Positions 1 through 7,832 are shown, counted from the stretch's first letter. The stretch is 64,000 bases of DNA from an uncultured Bacteroidales bacterium (GCA_903923925.1 CAIXZF010000027.1:1-64000); one strand, 5' to 3'. Translations and numbers: made by a program. The notes: a model not told the origin generated them from the sequence alone.

Positions 1-2
1 CA

Positions 3-95
3 TACAAATATTACATGACTAAAATCGGAAAAGAAACGATTATTATGGCAGAGAAAATCAAAGAGTTGGTCTTAGTTCCAGCATATTGCTACTGA
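3..95 (+). CDS. C-terminal end of an unidentified ORF, cut by the window edge
   Basis: A reading frame open at the left edge runs to a TGA at 93-95 and encodes about 30 residues, mostly basic and hydrophobic, ending in PAYCY. It points toward the leftward late genes of the integrated element (convergent). It is too short to identify and could be chance. Confidence 0.2.
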   Translation, partial: YKYYMTKIGKETIIMAEKIKELVLVPAYCY

Positions 96-115
96 ATATT
101 ATGCCAAAAAAAACA

Positions 116-409
116 TTAAAGTAAAAGATAAGATACTAATATACCTGTTTTATCTCTAGGTGTTGCAGCTAATACCAGTATCGAATTTCGAAAGGCTGTA
201 TCCGTTAATACAGGATTAATAGCAGTTGATCCAGTTGTATCACTTTCTGAGTCTGATGCTCCTGAAGGCAATTCATTTAATATAAATCCCTGGTGAATAT
301 CAACAGGTGGATTCGGGAAAAACTTTTGAGATGCATTTGCATCCAAAGTAAGCATAAGGCTAACCATAATAATTAGCAATAAACCTTTCATTTTGAACAT
401 TGGTTTCAT
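116..409 (-). CDS. small exported protein of the element, unknown function
   Basis: 97 aa. It begins with a classical Sec signal peptide: basic start, hydrophobic stretch around residues 9-22, then an ANAS type cleavage site. The mature part is short, acidic and Ser/Thr rich with no recognised motif. Its ATG lies 11 nt after the stop of the next upstream gene (421-765), and it is the last visible gene of the leftward late operon. ATG codons at residues 4 and 7 are alternatives. Export signals on consecutive small genes are unusual for a tailed phage and fit a virus whose components meet at the envelope, or lysogen surface proteins. Function unknown. Confidence 0.6.
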   Translation of the reverse strand: MKPMFKMKGLLLIIMVSLMLTLDANASQKFFPNPPVDIHQGFILNELPSGASDSESDTTGSTAINPVLTDTAFRNSILVLAATPRDKTGILVSYLLL

Positions 410-420
410 CGTTTTGAGTT

Positions 421-765
421 TTACTGTTTGATTAGATATTTATTCATCTTCTTTTTAACTGCTTTGGAAAATTTATTGATCATCACAGTATTTGATACAA
501 TTGAATTGGTTACTGCCGGAATAGCAGTTAGATTAATTGTAGCCTGAGTTTCGCCATAATAAATTGTATCAGATGTTGCAGGCACAACCACTACTGTTTT
601 AAAATACATTGTTGAAGTGGAATCTTTGTAATTGAAAAGGATGTTCCCATTAAATTGCGATGTGTAATGCAGTCCATTAATGGTTGTGTCTGCCATTGTT
701 GGGATCTGTGCATTTACTGAAATAATTTCAATAAATGTCAATAAAAAAAATAGTATTTTTTTCAT
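421..765 (-). CDS. small exported protein of the element, unknown function
   Basis: 114 aa with a signal peptide (MKK start, hydrophobic core at about 5-17, NAQ cleavage region). The mature chain is rich in Thr, Val and Ile in a beta-like pattern and ends in a strongly basic tail (residues about 99-112 contain seven Lys). It lies 11 nt downstream of the large spike gene (777-3464) and 11 nt upstream of the 97-aa exported protein, so the three are one transcription unit. I do not recognise the family. A role as spike chaperone or base is possible but is only inferred from position. Confidence 0.6.
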   Translation of the reverse strand: MKKILFFLLTFIEIISVNAQIPTMADTTINGLHYTSQFNGNILFNYKDSTSTMYFKTVVVVPATSDTIYYGETQATINLTAIPAVTNSIVSNTVMINKFSKAVKKKMNKYLIKQ

Positions 766-776
766 GTTGCTTGTAT

Positions 777-3464
777 TTAAAAATATGTAATTATTACCGC
801 TAGGCCGTTCGCACCTGCTCCGCCTGCTCCGCTATTTCCTACACCGTCCCGGGCTGCTCCGCCGCCGCCGCCGCCTGCCCCAAATGTGCCGCCGTTTCCG
901 CCGTTTCCGCCGTTGCCCGTTACGCTTGAACCACCGCCGCCGCCGCCGCTTCCGCCGTACCATGATGCTGCTGTACCATGTGAACTACCATTACCGCCGC
1001 TTGTGTTTATTGCTCCGGCTGTGCCTCCCGTCCAATTATTCATATTTACTGCACCATAACCGCCGCTTCCGCCTGCTGCTGCTGCATTGGCCGCCGTTAT
1101 TGTTCCGCCGCTGCCGCCTGAAGCGCCCGCAACTCTTGTGTTTAATCCTACTGCGCCCGAACCGCTTATATTTGCATTTGCTCCCGCCGCTCCTGTTTCT
1201 ATTGTATATTGCCCTAAATTATAACCTCCTAACCCTGCTGTTGTCGTTCCGCCCCCTCCGGGATAACCTTGTGAAGCCCATAAATAAGAACCAAAACTTG
1301 TTGGATCCCAAGAATATGAACCGGGGTTTCCATTAGTTGAATTTGTGGTCTGTGCCGCCCCTCCTGCGCTTCCTGCTCCCACTATTACAGTTTCGGTTGC
1401 GCTTAATGATGTTGCAATAAAATCCTTTTCACTATATGAACCGCCTGCACCGCCGCCGCCCCCGGCTGCTGAAGTTCCGGCTGTTGATTTTCGTCCCGAA
1501 CCGCCCCCGGCGCCTGCACCTATTAAAATAACTTTTACCAGCTTTGCGCCTGTTGGTTTCGTCCATGTATTCGCGCCGGTGGTTGTAAAAACTTGTATAT
1601 CTGTGGGGGTTGCTGAACCGCCGCCGCCGCTTCCCAATGGCCCTACAGTAACGCCGTTAATTTGTACATAAATACCGGCGCTTGTTGTCCATATATCGCC
1701 GTTTGCCGGGCTTGCCGGTGCTGTTCCGTGTGGTGCGCTAAAACTGGCCGCGGATGTTGTGCTGGCTCCTGCTGTTATTTTGCCGGCGGCTGTCGTTTTT
1801 CCTGTTATATCTACGCTGAATTTCGAAACATTTTGATTATATGCCCCTATCAAATTGCCCGCCTTGGTTCCGCTGGTTGTACTTAAATCGTTTATCTTTA
1901 ATATATCGCTGTCGGTATTCCCACCGCTTATATCTCTAAAAATATTTACTACTGGTAAACTTTGCGTTGTACTTGAACCATCAGTTGTAAACGTTGCCGC
2001 CGTGCGTAAATTTCCCGAAATAAATGCTGCGCCGCCGCTGCTGCTGGTGCTACGGGCGTATAATGCGTATGTGCCTAAAGTTGTTACAAATTCAGCCGCG
2101 TTACCGACTTCTCCCTGAACATATATTCCGGGGCCTGAACTTGCCGAAAAATAACCGGCATAACCGTTCGCGCTGCTTGAATTAATGCCCTGCGTTGTGC
2201 TTGTGGCAGTTGCTTGTAACATTGCCCCGGTGCTTGTTCCTCCTACCGCTATTTTTCCGCCGTTAAATATTCCATTTCCGTTAATTCTAAAACCCGCGCT
2301 TTGATCGGCGGCGGTTTGGTTTTGTATGTAATTTAAGGCCGGTATATCAGCCGCAACCAATGCCCGAAAAGTAGGTGTACCGGTTGAACCATTGGGAGCT
2401 GCAAATATTTTGTTTGTTGTTTGTGTTGCCCAGGATCCTGCTAATGTTCCTGAAGTTGTTACAGGACTTCCAGTTACTGAAAATTCGGCTGGTAAAGTTA
2501 GACCAGTGCTTGTTACTGTTCCTGTATTGCTCGTTTTATTGTTAAAAGTGTTCCAGTCGGTAGATGTTAAATAACCACTTGCGCTGGTGGTAGCTGCTGG
2601 CATTGCAATAGTTAATCCACTGTTAAGTGTTCCGCCTCCGGTTAATGGGGATGTGGTTGACAAACCTACACTTGTACCTATGTAAGGTAGTGATGGGATA
2701 TCCGCAGAAACTAGCGAACGAAATGAGGGTGTACCGGTTGAACCATTTGGAGCTGCAAATATTTTGTTTGTTGTTTGTGTTGCCCAGGATCCTGCTAATG
2801 TTCCTGAAGTTGTTACTGGACTTCCAGTTACTGAAAATTCGGCTGGTAAAGTCAGACTTGCGCTTGTTACTGTTCCTGATGTATTGCTTTTGTTATTAAA
2901 AGTATTCCAGTCGGTAGATGTTAAATAACCACTTGCGCTGGTGGTAGCTGCTGGCATTGCAATGGTTAATCCAGTGTTAAGTGTTCCGCCTCCGGTTAAT
3001 GGAGCTGTGGTTGATAACGTTTTATTAAATACAATATAATAACTTGATAAATTGGGAAGGTCTAAAACATTTATTGTTCTAAATGTTGGTGTTACCGGAC
3101 TCCCGGTTACTGGACCAGCTAGAAATGTTGATACTACAGCAGTGTTAAGATTTGCAGTTAAAATTCCACTTCCTGTAATTGGGCTTCCACTTACCGAAAA
3201 AATACTAGGCATTGATAATCCCACACTAGTAACTGTGCCACTTCCACCTATAGATGAAATAGAATCATTTTCCCAAGAGAGTACACCTCCCTTTAACTTT
3301 AAAATTTTACCATCAGTACTTTTTGTTGCTGGAAATTTATATCGATATGCAGGATTTCGTCCAATCGATAAACTGTCAAGAACTTTTGTCCATCCCACTG
3401 TCTGTCCATCAACATATGATGTTGCAGCAAACAAGAAAATCAAAATGTAAAATATTTTTTTCAT
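777..3464 (-). CDS. large glycine-rich spike / tail-fibre-like adhesin with a signal peptide
   Basis: 895 aa. Layout: Sec signal peptide (1-20); a Thr/Ser/Gly-rich repeat region (about 70-400) with recurring units containing TGGGTLN, ASGYLTSTDWNTFNNK and GSPVTTSGTLAGSW; a middle region; and from about residue 615 a C-terminal domain that starts with a WTKPTGAKLVKV strand and becomes a Gly-rich sandwich. Such repeats and Gly-rich ends are typical of Bacteroidota phage fibres and of polyglycine phage adhesins, so host-receptor binding is the likely job. The DNA for the Gly-rich end (780-1660) is much more GC-rich than its neighbours. Its ATG overlaps the stop of 3461-3757 (ATGA). The Sec signal is the oddity. 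Confidence 0.75.
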   Translation of the reverse strand: MKKIFYILIFLFAATSYVDGQTVGWTKVLDSLSIGRNPAYRYKFPATKSTDGKILKLKGGVLSWENDSISSIGGSGTVTSVGLSMPSIFSVSGSPITGSGILTANLNTAVVSTFLAGPVTGSPVTPTFRTINVLDLPNLSSYYIVFNKTLSTTAPLTGGGTLNTGLTIAMPAATTSASGYLTSTDWNTFNNKSNTSGTVTSASLTLPAEFSVTGSPVTTSGTLAGSWATQTTNKIFAAPNGSTGTPSFRSLVSADIPSLPYIGTSVGLSTTSPLTGGGTLNSGLTIAMPAATTSASGYLTSTDWNTFNNKTSNTGTVTSTGLTLPAEFSVTGSPVTTSGTLAGSWATQTTNKIFAAPNGSTGTPTFRALVAADIPALNYIQNQTAADQSAGFRINGNGIFNGGKIAVGGTSTGAMLQATATSTTQGINSSSANGYAGYFSASSGPGIYVQGEVGNAAEFVTTLGTYALYARSTSSSGGAAFISGNLRTAATFTTDGSSTTQSLPVVNIFRDISGGNTDSDILKINDLSTTSGTKAGNLIGAYNQNVSKFSVDITGKTTAAGKITAGASTTSAASFSAPHGTAPASPANGDIWTTSAGIYVQINGVTVGPLGSGGGGSATPTDIQVFTTTGANTWTKPTGAKLVKVILIGAGAGGGSGRKSTAGTSAAGGGGGAGGSYSEKDFIATSLSATETVIVGAGSAGGAAQTTNSTNGNPGSYSWDPTSFGSYLWASQGYPGGGGTTTAGLGGYNLGQYTIETGAAGANANISGSGAVGLNTRVAGASGGSGGTITAANAAAAGGSGGYGAVNMNNWTGGTAGAINTSGGNGSSHGTAASWYGGSGGGGGGSSVTGNGGNGGNGGTFGAGGGGGGAARDGVGNSGAGGAGANGLAVIITYF
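2375..3003 (-). repeat. 354-bp-period direct repeat inside the spike gene
   Basis: Two nearly identical stretches of about 275 bp, 2375-2649 and 2729-3003, are offset by exactly 354 bp (118 codons). They encode tandem copies of the TGGGTLN / ASGYLTSTDW / EFSVTGSPVTTSG / KIFAAPNGSTGTP unit. Because the period is a multiple of three, recombination between copies would lengthen or shorten the fibre without a frameshift. Confidence 0.9.
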
Positions 3465-3757
3465 AATACTGCCATTACTATATAATCACAATGTGCATCA
3501 ATTGGAACATTTATTATGAAATGGTCTGAAGCCTTTGCAATTACATCCCATTTTACATCCCCATCATAATTGTAACATTCGGCCTGAACAACATAATCAA
3601 CCGTACCCAAATCTGATGTGAAATAAACATTATTATCGCCAACTGCTAAAAATACTCCAATTCCTCCCCTGACATTATTTTGATAACTGTCCGCCGGGCT
3701 GGTAGTACCTCCGGAACCCGTTGAAGAATTAATAATAACCGTCCTGAAGCCGCCCAT
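3461..3757 (-). CDS. small element protein, possible virion or spike-base protein
   Basis: 98 aa, no signal peptide. Begins with a hydrophobic beta strand (FRTVIINSS), then a Gly/Ser/Thr loop, and is predicted from sequence to be mostly beta (VYFTSDLG, VDYVVQAE, FIINVP). Three Cys residues. Its TGA overlaps the ATG of the spike gene by 4 nt, so translation is probably coupled to the spike. This suggests a partner such as an attachment base, but the family is not recognised. Confidence 0.6.
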   Translation of the reverse strand: MGGFRTVIINSSTGSGGTTSPADSYQNNVRGGIGVFLAVGDNNVYFTSDLGTVDYVVQAECYNYDGDVKWDVIAKASDHFIINVPIDAHCDYIVMAVL

Positions 3758-3777
3758 TCAATCATCTATTATCAAAA

Positions 3778-4059
3778 TTATTTTTTAAGAGTTGCAAAGG
3801 TTTTGACAACCAGTAATTGTTCTAAATTCCTAGAAGCCGGATCGTAAGTCCCACGGTATGAAACCCTAAATTTTTGAGTAATTGAACAGTACGGTTCATT
3901 AATAAACTCGCGTATTTTAGAGGGTGAAACAATTACATTGTCCATTATATATACATTCGAGGCACCAAGGTTTTCGAAACTAATGGAAATACAACCCTCT
4001 GGATCAACAATTGCATCTCCTGTAATTATTTCTGCTTTATATGTTATGTCGTATTCCAT
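3778..4059 (-). CDS. small beta-rich element protein, probable minor virion protein
   Basis: 93 aa, no signal peptide or membrane segment. Alternating hydrophobic pattern (ITYKAEIITGDAI, ISISFENLGASNVYIMDNVIV) suggests a small beta sandwich. It sits in the late operon between a 33-aa membrane protein (4062-4163) and 3461-3757. Its ATG is two bases after the stop of that membrane ORF. Unidentified; structural role inferred from location only. Confidence 0.55.
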   Translation of the reverse strand: MEYDITYKAEIITGDAIVDPEGCISISFENLGASNVYIMDNVIVSPSKIREFINEPYCSITQKFRVSYRGTYDPASRNLEQLLVVKTFATLKK

Positions 4060-4061
4060 TA

Positions 4062-4163
4062 CTATTTTTTGTATTTAGAAATTAATGCGAAAATGCCCCC
4101 CATTACCAGGAGACTGAGAAAACTAATGCCTATGACTTTTTTTTTTGCTCTAACAACTCCCAA
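4062..4163 (-). CDS. 33-aa single-pass membrane protein (TTG start)
   Basis: A short frame starting at TTG (4163) reads MGVVRAKKK, then a hydrophobic span of about 17 residues (VIGISFLSLLVMGGIFALI), then SKYKK and a TAG at 4062-4064. Positive residues flank the membrane span on both sides. It overlaps the end of the muralytic gene (4130-4543) by 34 nt in another frame, and its stop is two bases before the next ATG. It fills an otherwise empty 70-nt gap. Small membrane proteins are common in membrane-containing tailless phages. A non-ATG start and short length make this tentative. Confidence 0.5.
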   Translation of the reverse strand: MGVVRAKKKVIGISFLSLLVMGGIFALISKYKK

Positions 4164-4543
4164 CCTTTCAGGATTAACCTAAAGTCCGGTTCAATACCAT
4201 TCTCATGTCTGGAAATTGCAGCCATGATCTTTTTTATGTAATCGGCCTGATCAATTGTTATTACAAAATTTGGCTGAATGCCTGTCTGGATAGCTACACT
4301 ATTGATATAAGCTTTTGTGTTGTTCTCCACAGGTGGGGCCCAACGTGTAATTATTTTTTCAATGGTATTATAGCCTGAAGAAATGAAATTTACAAGAACC
4401 TTCATTGCGGCTCTGTAACCATAATCCATTGTTTGAAATTGACGAAAACGCTTGTCAGTTCCGGGAAAAACTTCACCTAAAAATGGTTTTGAACCTTTTA
4501 CAAGATTTCCGGGGTTGTTGTTACGATATCCTAATGTTGGCAT
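4130..4543 (-). CDS. virion-associated peptidoglycan hydrolase-like protein (RNNNPGN family)
   Basis: 137 aa. The N-terminus has the hallmark GYRNNNPGNL, followed by FRQFQTMDYGYRAAMKVL and IEKIITRWAPPVEN, the signature of a family widely annotated as 'structural protein P5' or lysozyme-like in phages of Gram-negative hosts. A role in local peptidoglycan opening during entry or release is inferred from family context; no catalytic residue was assigned. It follows a 93-bp repeat (4563-4655) and precedes the 33-aa membrane ORF. An ATG at 4543 is used. Confidence 0.7.
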   Translation of the reverse strand: MPTLGYRNNNPGNLVKGSKPFLGEVFPGTDKRFRQFQTMDYGYRAAMKVLVNFISSGYNTIEKIITRWAPPVENNTKAYINSVAIQTGIQPNFVITIDQADYIKKIMAAISRHENGIEPDFRLILKGWELLEQKKKS

Positions 4544-4562
4544 TTTGTTAGCATTTTAATGT

Positions 4563-4655
4563 TTAACCTGGTGAAGATCCCAGCTGCCGGCACAACATTT
4601 TGTTAGCAATCTAATGCCAGGCTTCCGGGTTCCGGAACAACTTTTGTTATCATTT
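4563..4655 (-). repeat. 93-bp repeat, copy A (inverted relative to 17673-17765)
   Basis: Read on the minus strand, this stretch matches 17673-17765 (plus strand) at 85 of 93 positions without gaps. It begins inside the stop region of the SH3-like gene (4650-5081). It contains two TAACAAAA motifs, a GTTCCGGAAC palindrome and a CAGCTG palindrome; a third related motif, GCTAACAAAATGCC, lies just beyond at about 4541-4553. Each copy sits directly downstream of a gene reading toward it. Function unknown. Confidence 0.9.
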
Positions 4656-5081
4656 CTGTTTTTTAGGCAAAAATCTGTCAGCAACCATAAACCCCACTCC
4701 AAGAATCAAAATAGGAACTCCATATTTTAATATGGTACCCCCTGGAACTAAGCCCTCCTTTAATTTATCGATCAAAGATTTTTCCTGCTCTTTTTTTGCA
4801 GCTTCAACTTCCTTTACCGTTAACGCTCCCTGATCTTTTAATAATTTTAGTGAATACCATCCTGCATTATGCTGTACCCACTTACTACCATCCTCATCCA
4901 ATTGCCACCAATATTTACCATCCCTTAAAACATACGAAAACACAACTCCAACGTTTTCACCTGCTGTTGTTACTCTTAAAATTTTCGCTGTTGTAGATGG
5001 CAAATTGCGTACATTAATTCGTGTTTGTGCGAATAGCGTTTTACCAACAATCTGATCTGGTGAAATAATGGAATCTGACAT
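4650..5081 (-). CDS. SH3-like protein with C-terminal membrane anchor
   Basis: 143 aa. Residues about 10-80 resemble a bacterial SH3 domain (INVRNLPSTTAKILRVTTAGENVGV...WWQLDEDG), usually a cell-wall ligand module. A charged linker follows (about 90-112), then one hydrophobic span (about 116-135, ILKYGVPILILGVGFMVA) and a basic tail KKQK. It directly precedes the RNNNPGN hydrolase, so the two may act together at the wall. The late-operon spacing is tight: its ATG is two bases after the stop of 5084-5833. Confidence 0.6.
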   Translation of the reverse strand: MSDSIISPDQIVGKTLFAQTRINVRNLPSTTAKILRVTTAGENVGVVFSYVLRDGKYWWQLDEDGSKWVQHNAGWYSLKLLKDQGALTVKEVEAAKKEQEKSLIDKLKEGLVPGGTILKYGVPILILGVGFMVADRFLPKKQK

Positions 5082-5083
5082 TA

Positions 5084-5833
5084 TTATTGATTTTCAAGCA
5101 TTTTAACCGCCATGTTGTACATTTCGGGATTTGAATTTTGTAACTCCGCCAATTTTGCAAGTTTCCGGGTAAAGTCTGGATCATTAGCATATAGTGAAGT
5201 CAAAGCCTCTTCAGCTGTTTTCTGATCATCATCAGTTAGAACCTCTTTTTTTTCTTCAGCTGCCTTTCCAATACCAGGACTTGCCACAGCTGCAACAGGT
5301 GTTGATTTTGTGAACACTGCTGAAATTATGGTTCCGATATATGGCTCCAACCTCTCTACAACCCTTTCTAACGGACCTGGTTCATTAAGCTTTGCAAGCT
5401 TCTTCAATTCTGTAATTTCCTTATCCTTTGCAATAATGCTTTGTTCCATGTGAAATTTTTCCATGTTTCTGGTAACTTCCTTTGCAACCAATTCTTCTAC
5501 ATTAACCGGTGGAGCTACAGCACCTATCCCTGGCATTCCGTTAACATATTCACCTGGTATTTCAACCAAAGTTCTGAATTCAGGTAATGAGTTATTTGCC
5601 TTAGAACTTAGCCACAAAATAAAGTCGCCTCCACGCCTGCGAATGGTGTCCAAAAATTCATCTACATCGCGTAAAACATCGGAAACGGTTTGGTTTTCCT
5701 TATCATAGTTTGAAGCCAATGCCGCTTTTTTTGCAACATCGGCTTCACCAACTACAATTTTAAAATATGGTAAGTCACATTTTGAAATGTACTTCCTTAA
5801 TGAATCAGCCCCATAAATCGCCGGTTTACTCAT
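5084..5833 (-). CDS. element protein with coiled coil, probable virion protein
   Basis: 249 aa. The N-terminal 100 residues look globular. A likely coiled coil spans about 112-150 (VAKEVTRNMEKF...KDKEITELKKLAKL). A hydrophobic patch follows at about 163-185 (YIGTIISAVF), then an acidic helical C-terminus with ALTSLYANDPDFTRKLAKLAEL. No signal peptide. It lies 4 nt downstream of 5838-6284. Unidentified; a minor capsid or scaffold-like role is possible from its place between the capsid candidates and the wall-acting proteins. Confidence 0.55.
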   Translation of the reverse strand: MSKPAIYGADSLRKYISKCDLPYFKIVVGEADVAKKAALASNYDKENQTVSDVLRDVDEFLDTIRRRGGDFILWLSSKANNSLPEFRTLVEIPGEYVNGMPGIGAVAPPVNVEELVAKEVTRNMEKFHMEQSIIAKDKEITELKKLAKLNEPGPLERVVERLEPYIGTIISAVFTKSTPVAAVASPGIGKAAEEKKEVLTDDDQKTAEEALTSLYANDPDFTRKLAKLAELQNSNPEMYNMAVKMLENQ

Positions 5834-5837
5834 GATC

Positions 5838-6284
5838 TTAGTCTAAAAAATAGATTGCAAATAATACACTCTCACCAGCCACTAAAGCTGAAGTTGCACT
5901 GAAAGAAACAAATGACTTTTGCGGATCAATAACAATACCATGCGATTGACCAATTTTCGGATCATTGGAAGCAGTTGAAAAATTCTTCATTAAACCATTG
6001 TTCGAACCGGTGTGCAGTGCCACCAATGGCAATTCCTTAATCTTTTCCTTTCCTGCTGTGTGAAGGGTCATAAACCCATATGTAAATGCATTGTCATTTA
6101 CAGTTGCTGCTCCTGAAGGTGTTTTAATAACTTCAGCTACCTTAAATGCCTGAATAGCTGTTACACGTTTACCACGGATGTTTGTCACGTCCGGAAAATT
6201 AAAACGTGTCTGACTGGTATTTGTTATTTTTACTTCTACCAGTTCGCAATTCTGTACCGGGGAATTATTCTGATCTTTCAGCAT
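5838..6284 (-). CDS. beta-rich protein, candidate second capsid or vertex protein
   Basis: 148 aa without signal or membrane segment. Strongly beta-like alternation: VEVKITNTSQTRFNFPDV, KRVTAIQAFKV, SFVSFSATSALVAGESVLFAIYFLD. Size and pattern suit a single jelly-roll vertex or small capsid protein, but no diagnostic motif exists and the fold is a guess. It is separated from the 233-aa capsid candidate by a terminator hairpin (6305-6352), which would make it less abundant than that protein. Confidence 0.5.
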   Translation of the reverse strand: MLKDQNNSPVQNCELVEVKITNTSQTRFNFPDVTNIRGKRVTAIQAFKVAEVIKTPSGAATVNDNAFTYGFMTLHTAGKEKIKELPLVALHTGSNNGLMKNFSTASNDPKIGQSHGIVIDPQKSFVSFSATSALVAGESVLFAIYFLD

Positions 6285-6304
6285 GTTGAAATATATTAAT
6301 GATT

Positions 6305-6352
6305 AAAAAAAGCCGGGGATCTTACCTTATTTCCAAGATCGCACCGGCTTTT
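6305..6352 (-). terminator. hairpin with T tract downstream of the capsid candidate
   Basis: On the minus strand, AAAAGCCGG and GATCTT arms pair with AAGATC and CCGGCTTTTTTT around a short loop, ending in seven Ts. It lies 17 nt after the stop of 6370-7071 and before 5838-6284. Partial termination here would give the upstream gene the highest transcript level of the late operon. Confidence 0.75.
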
Positions 6353-6369
6353 AAATATGAATTGCGATT

Positions 6370-7071
6370 TTACCTGCGTGTGACCAAAAATCCTTTGAAC
6401 ATCAACACAAGATAGTTTGCAGTATTGGCAGCTGTATTTGCTACAAGTGCTGTGCTGTCAACTGGAGCTTCAAGAGAAATAATCGATTTACCATCACCCT
6501 GGAATTCGATTTGTGGGGTTAATTCAGAAAAACCTGAATATTCTCCTGCACTACTCTTGGTATTAGAGGCTGACTCAACAGTGTTCCCAACAAAACGGAA
6601 ACGCCTGGTATCCATTTTCTCAATGTAGATGGTTTGGCCAACCTGAACACCCAAAAATCCGTTGTACATTGATTCAAGATGTGCAACTTTGAAAGTTGTA
6701 GAAACATCAGGAATAGCTGTTGGATTTGGATAAGTTTGCAGAACTTCAACACCTGGTAAAGTGCTAACGCGTGCCATGATGAATAAACCTGTATGCGTGG
6801 CAACAAATTGATCATTACGATCAAGTTTTACTTCAGTAACAGTATCACTGTTGGAATCTTTCACCACAGGAAACGTATACCGAGGTTTTCCATTTAAGAT
6901 TTTTTGTTCAATGCGAATAAAACCGGGAGTAATAATAACGCCCTTTTCAGCACTGTACTTTTTTTTCAAAGTGGCAAAAATTGCCAGATTGCGGTCAACA
7001 TTCGTAACCCGTGGACCATCTGACTGATTGGCGGAATTTGCCTGCACCGCTCTCCTTACTACTTGTGGCAT
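6370..7071 (-). CDS. candidate major capsid protein
   Basis: 233 aa from the ATG at 7071; a longer TTG-initiated version (7128) is less likely because it abuts the previous stop. No signal or membrane span. After a basic N-terminus the chain shows many beta strands (GVIITPGFIRIEQKIL, PRYTFPVVKD, QFVATHTGLFIMARV, LGVQVGQTIYIEKM, YLVLMFKGFLVTRR), as in jelly-roll capsid proteins. Length is in the range of small tailless-phage coat proteins. The terminator right behind it supports high expression. It is the best capsid candidate by size, composition and position; identity is not proven by a motif. Confidence 0.5.
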   Translation of the reverse strand: MPQVVRRAVQANSANQSDGPRVTNVDRNLAIFATLKKKYSAEKGVIITPGFIRIEQKILNGKPRYTFPVVKDSNSDTVTEVKLDRNDQFVATHTGLFIMARVSTLPGVEVLQTYPNPTAIPDVSTTFKVAHLESMYNGFLGVQVGQTIYIEKMDTRRFRFVGNTVESASNTKSSAGEYSGFSELTPQIEFQGDGKSIISLEAPVDSTALVANTAANTANYLVLMFKGFLVTRR

Positions 7072-7130
7072 ATGAATTAATTTTAAAAGATTTTGAACTC
7101 GTTTTCTTTCTTTACTGATTGATAACAATC

Positions 7131-7532
7131 TTACAGATCATCATCATCATCAGTACCAATCTGAGGATCATCATTTCCGGCAACCTGTGGATCATCCACG
7201 CCTTCAACGAAATCTCTGTCGATTACATACTCTTCAGTTGCTCCAACACCGTCCATGTCGTCAACCCCTGCAATTGCAGGAATAAGTTCGGCGGCTAATT
7301 CGGCGCCTGCCTGTCCGGCAAAACCCAACCCTGCTGGTTCGAGCATTTTGATACGTGGGGCCAATTCTGGCAATACGGCACCGGCTACAATCTTGATGAC
7401 TGCACGGATTTTTGGATTAATTGAAGCGGGAATAATCTTGTTTGCTGCTAATGAAGCGGCTCCGCCCACTGCTGCTGGAAGGGCCTTACTTGTAACGGAA
7501 CTGACCATTTTTTTAATATTGAGCTTTGACAT
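7131..7532 (-). CDS. hydrophobic protein with acidic tail, probable virion membrane protein
   Basis: 133 aa. Basic N-terminus, then an Ala/Ile/Val-rich hydrophobic half (about 15-100) with moderately hydrophobic helices (ALPAAVGGAASLAANKII, AVIKIVAGAVLPEL), then a strongly acidic C-terminus ending in five Asp and a Leu. The acidic tail may contact basic virion proteins such as 7593-7793. Unrecognised family. Sits between the basic 66-aa protein and the capsid candidate. Confidence 0.55.
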   Translation of the reverse strand: MSKLNIKKMVSSVTSKALPAAVGGAASLAANKIIPASINPKIRAVIKIVAGAVLPELAPRIKMLEPAGLGFAGQAGAELAAELIPAIAGVDDMDGVGATEEYVIDRDFVEGVDDPQVAGNDDPQIGTDDDDDL

Positions 7533-7592
7533 TGCTTTTCGGTATTATGTGATTTTTTTGAATAAATTCTTTGAATCTCCCCAATACTATTT

Positions 7593-7793
7593 CTAGTATT
7601 TACGGGCTTTACCGATTGAAGCAACCTTACGCTTTAAGGTCTCTTTTTTCTTCTTTTCGGATTCATATTCCGACAACCGTTTTTTGTTGGTTTTGTCGAC
7701 TTCAGCACACTTGTGAATGTAATTCTCCAAGGTTGCATTACTTGCGCTTGCCTTTGGTTTGCGCGGATATTTCAATGATTTAGGCTTTTTCAT
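7593..7793 (-). CDS. small highly basic protein, probable genome-binding virion protein
   Basis: 66 aa with about one third Lys/Arg, spread over the whole length (MKKPKSLKYPRKPK at the start, KKKKETLKRK near the end). No hydrophobic segment. Such composition suits nucleic-acid condensation inside a capsid. It lies in the late operon between the transglutaminase-like protein and the acidic-tailed protein. DNA binding is inferred from charge alone. Confidence 0.6.
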   Translation of the reverse strand: MKKPKSLKYPRKPKASASNATLENYIHKCAEVDKTNKKRLSEYESEKKKKETLKRKVASIGKARKY

Positions 7794-7832
7794 GATTTTG
7801 AATTATTGGTTTTATTGTGATTGCATGAATTT

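Noticed and set aside
884-3450. Several open frames on the plus strand within the spike gene
   Set aside because: They are antisense to a Gly/Thr-rich repeat gene; GC-biased codons avoid stops on the other strand. Their composition (Pro/Arg/Leu runs) is not protein-like.
6370-7128. Longer capsid-candidate start at TTG 7128
   Set aside because: It begins 3 nt after the upstream stop and adds a basic stretch with no start signal; ATG 7071 is more likely.
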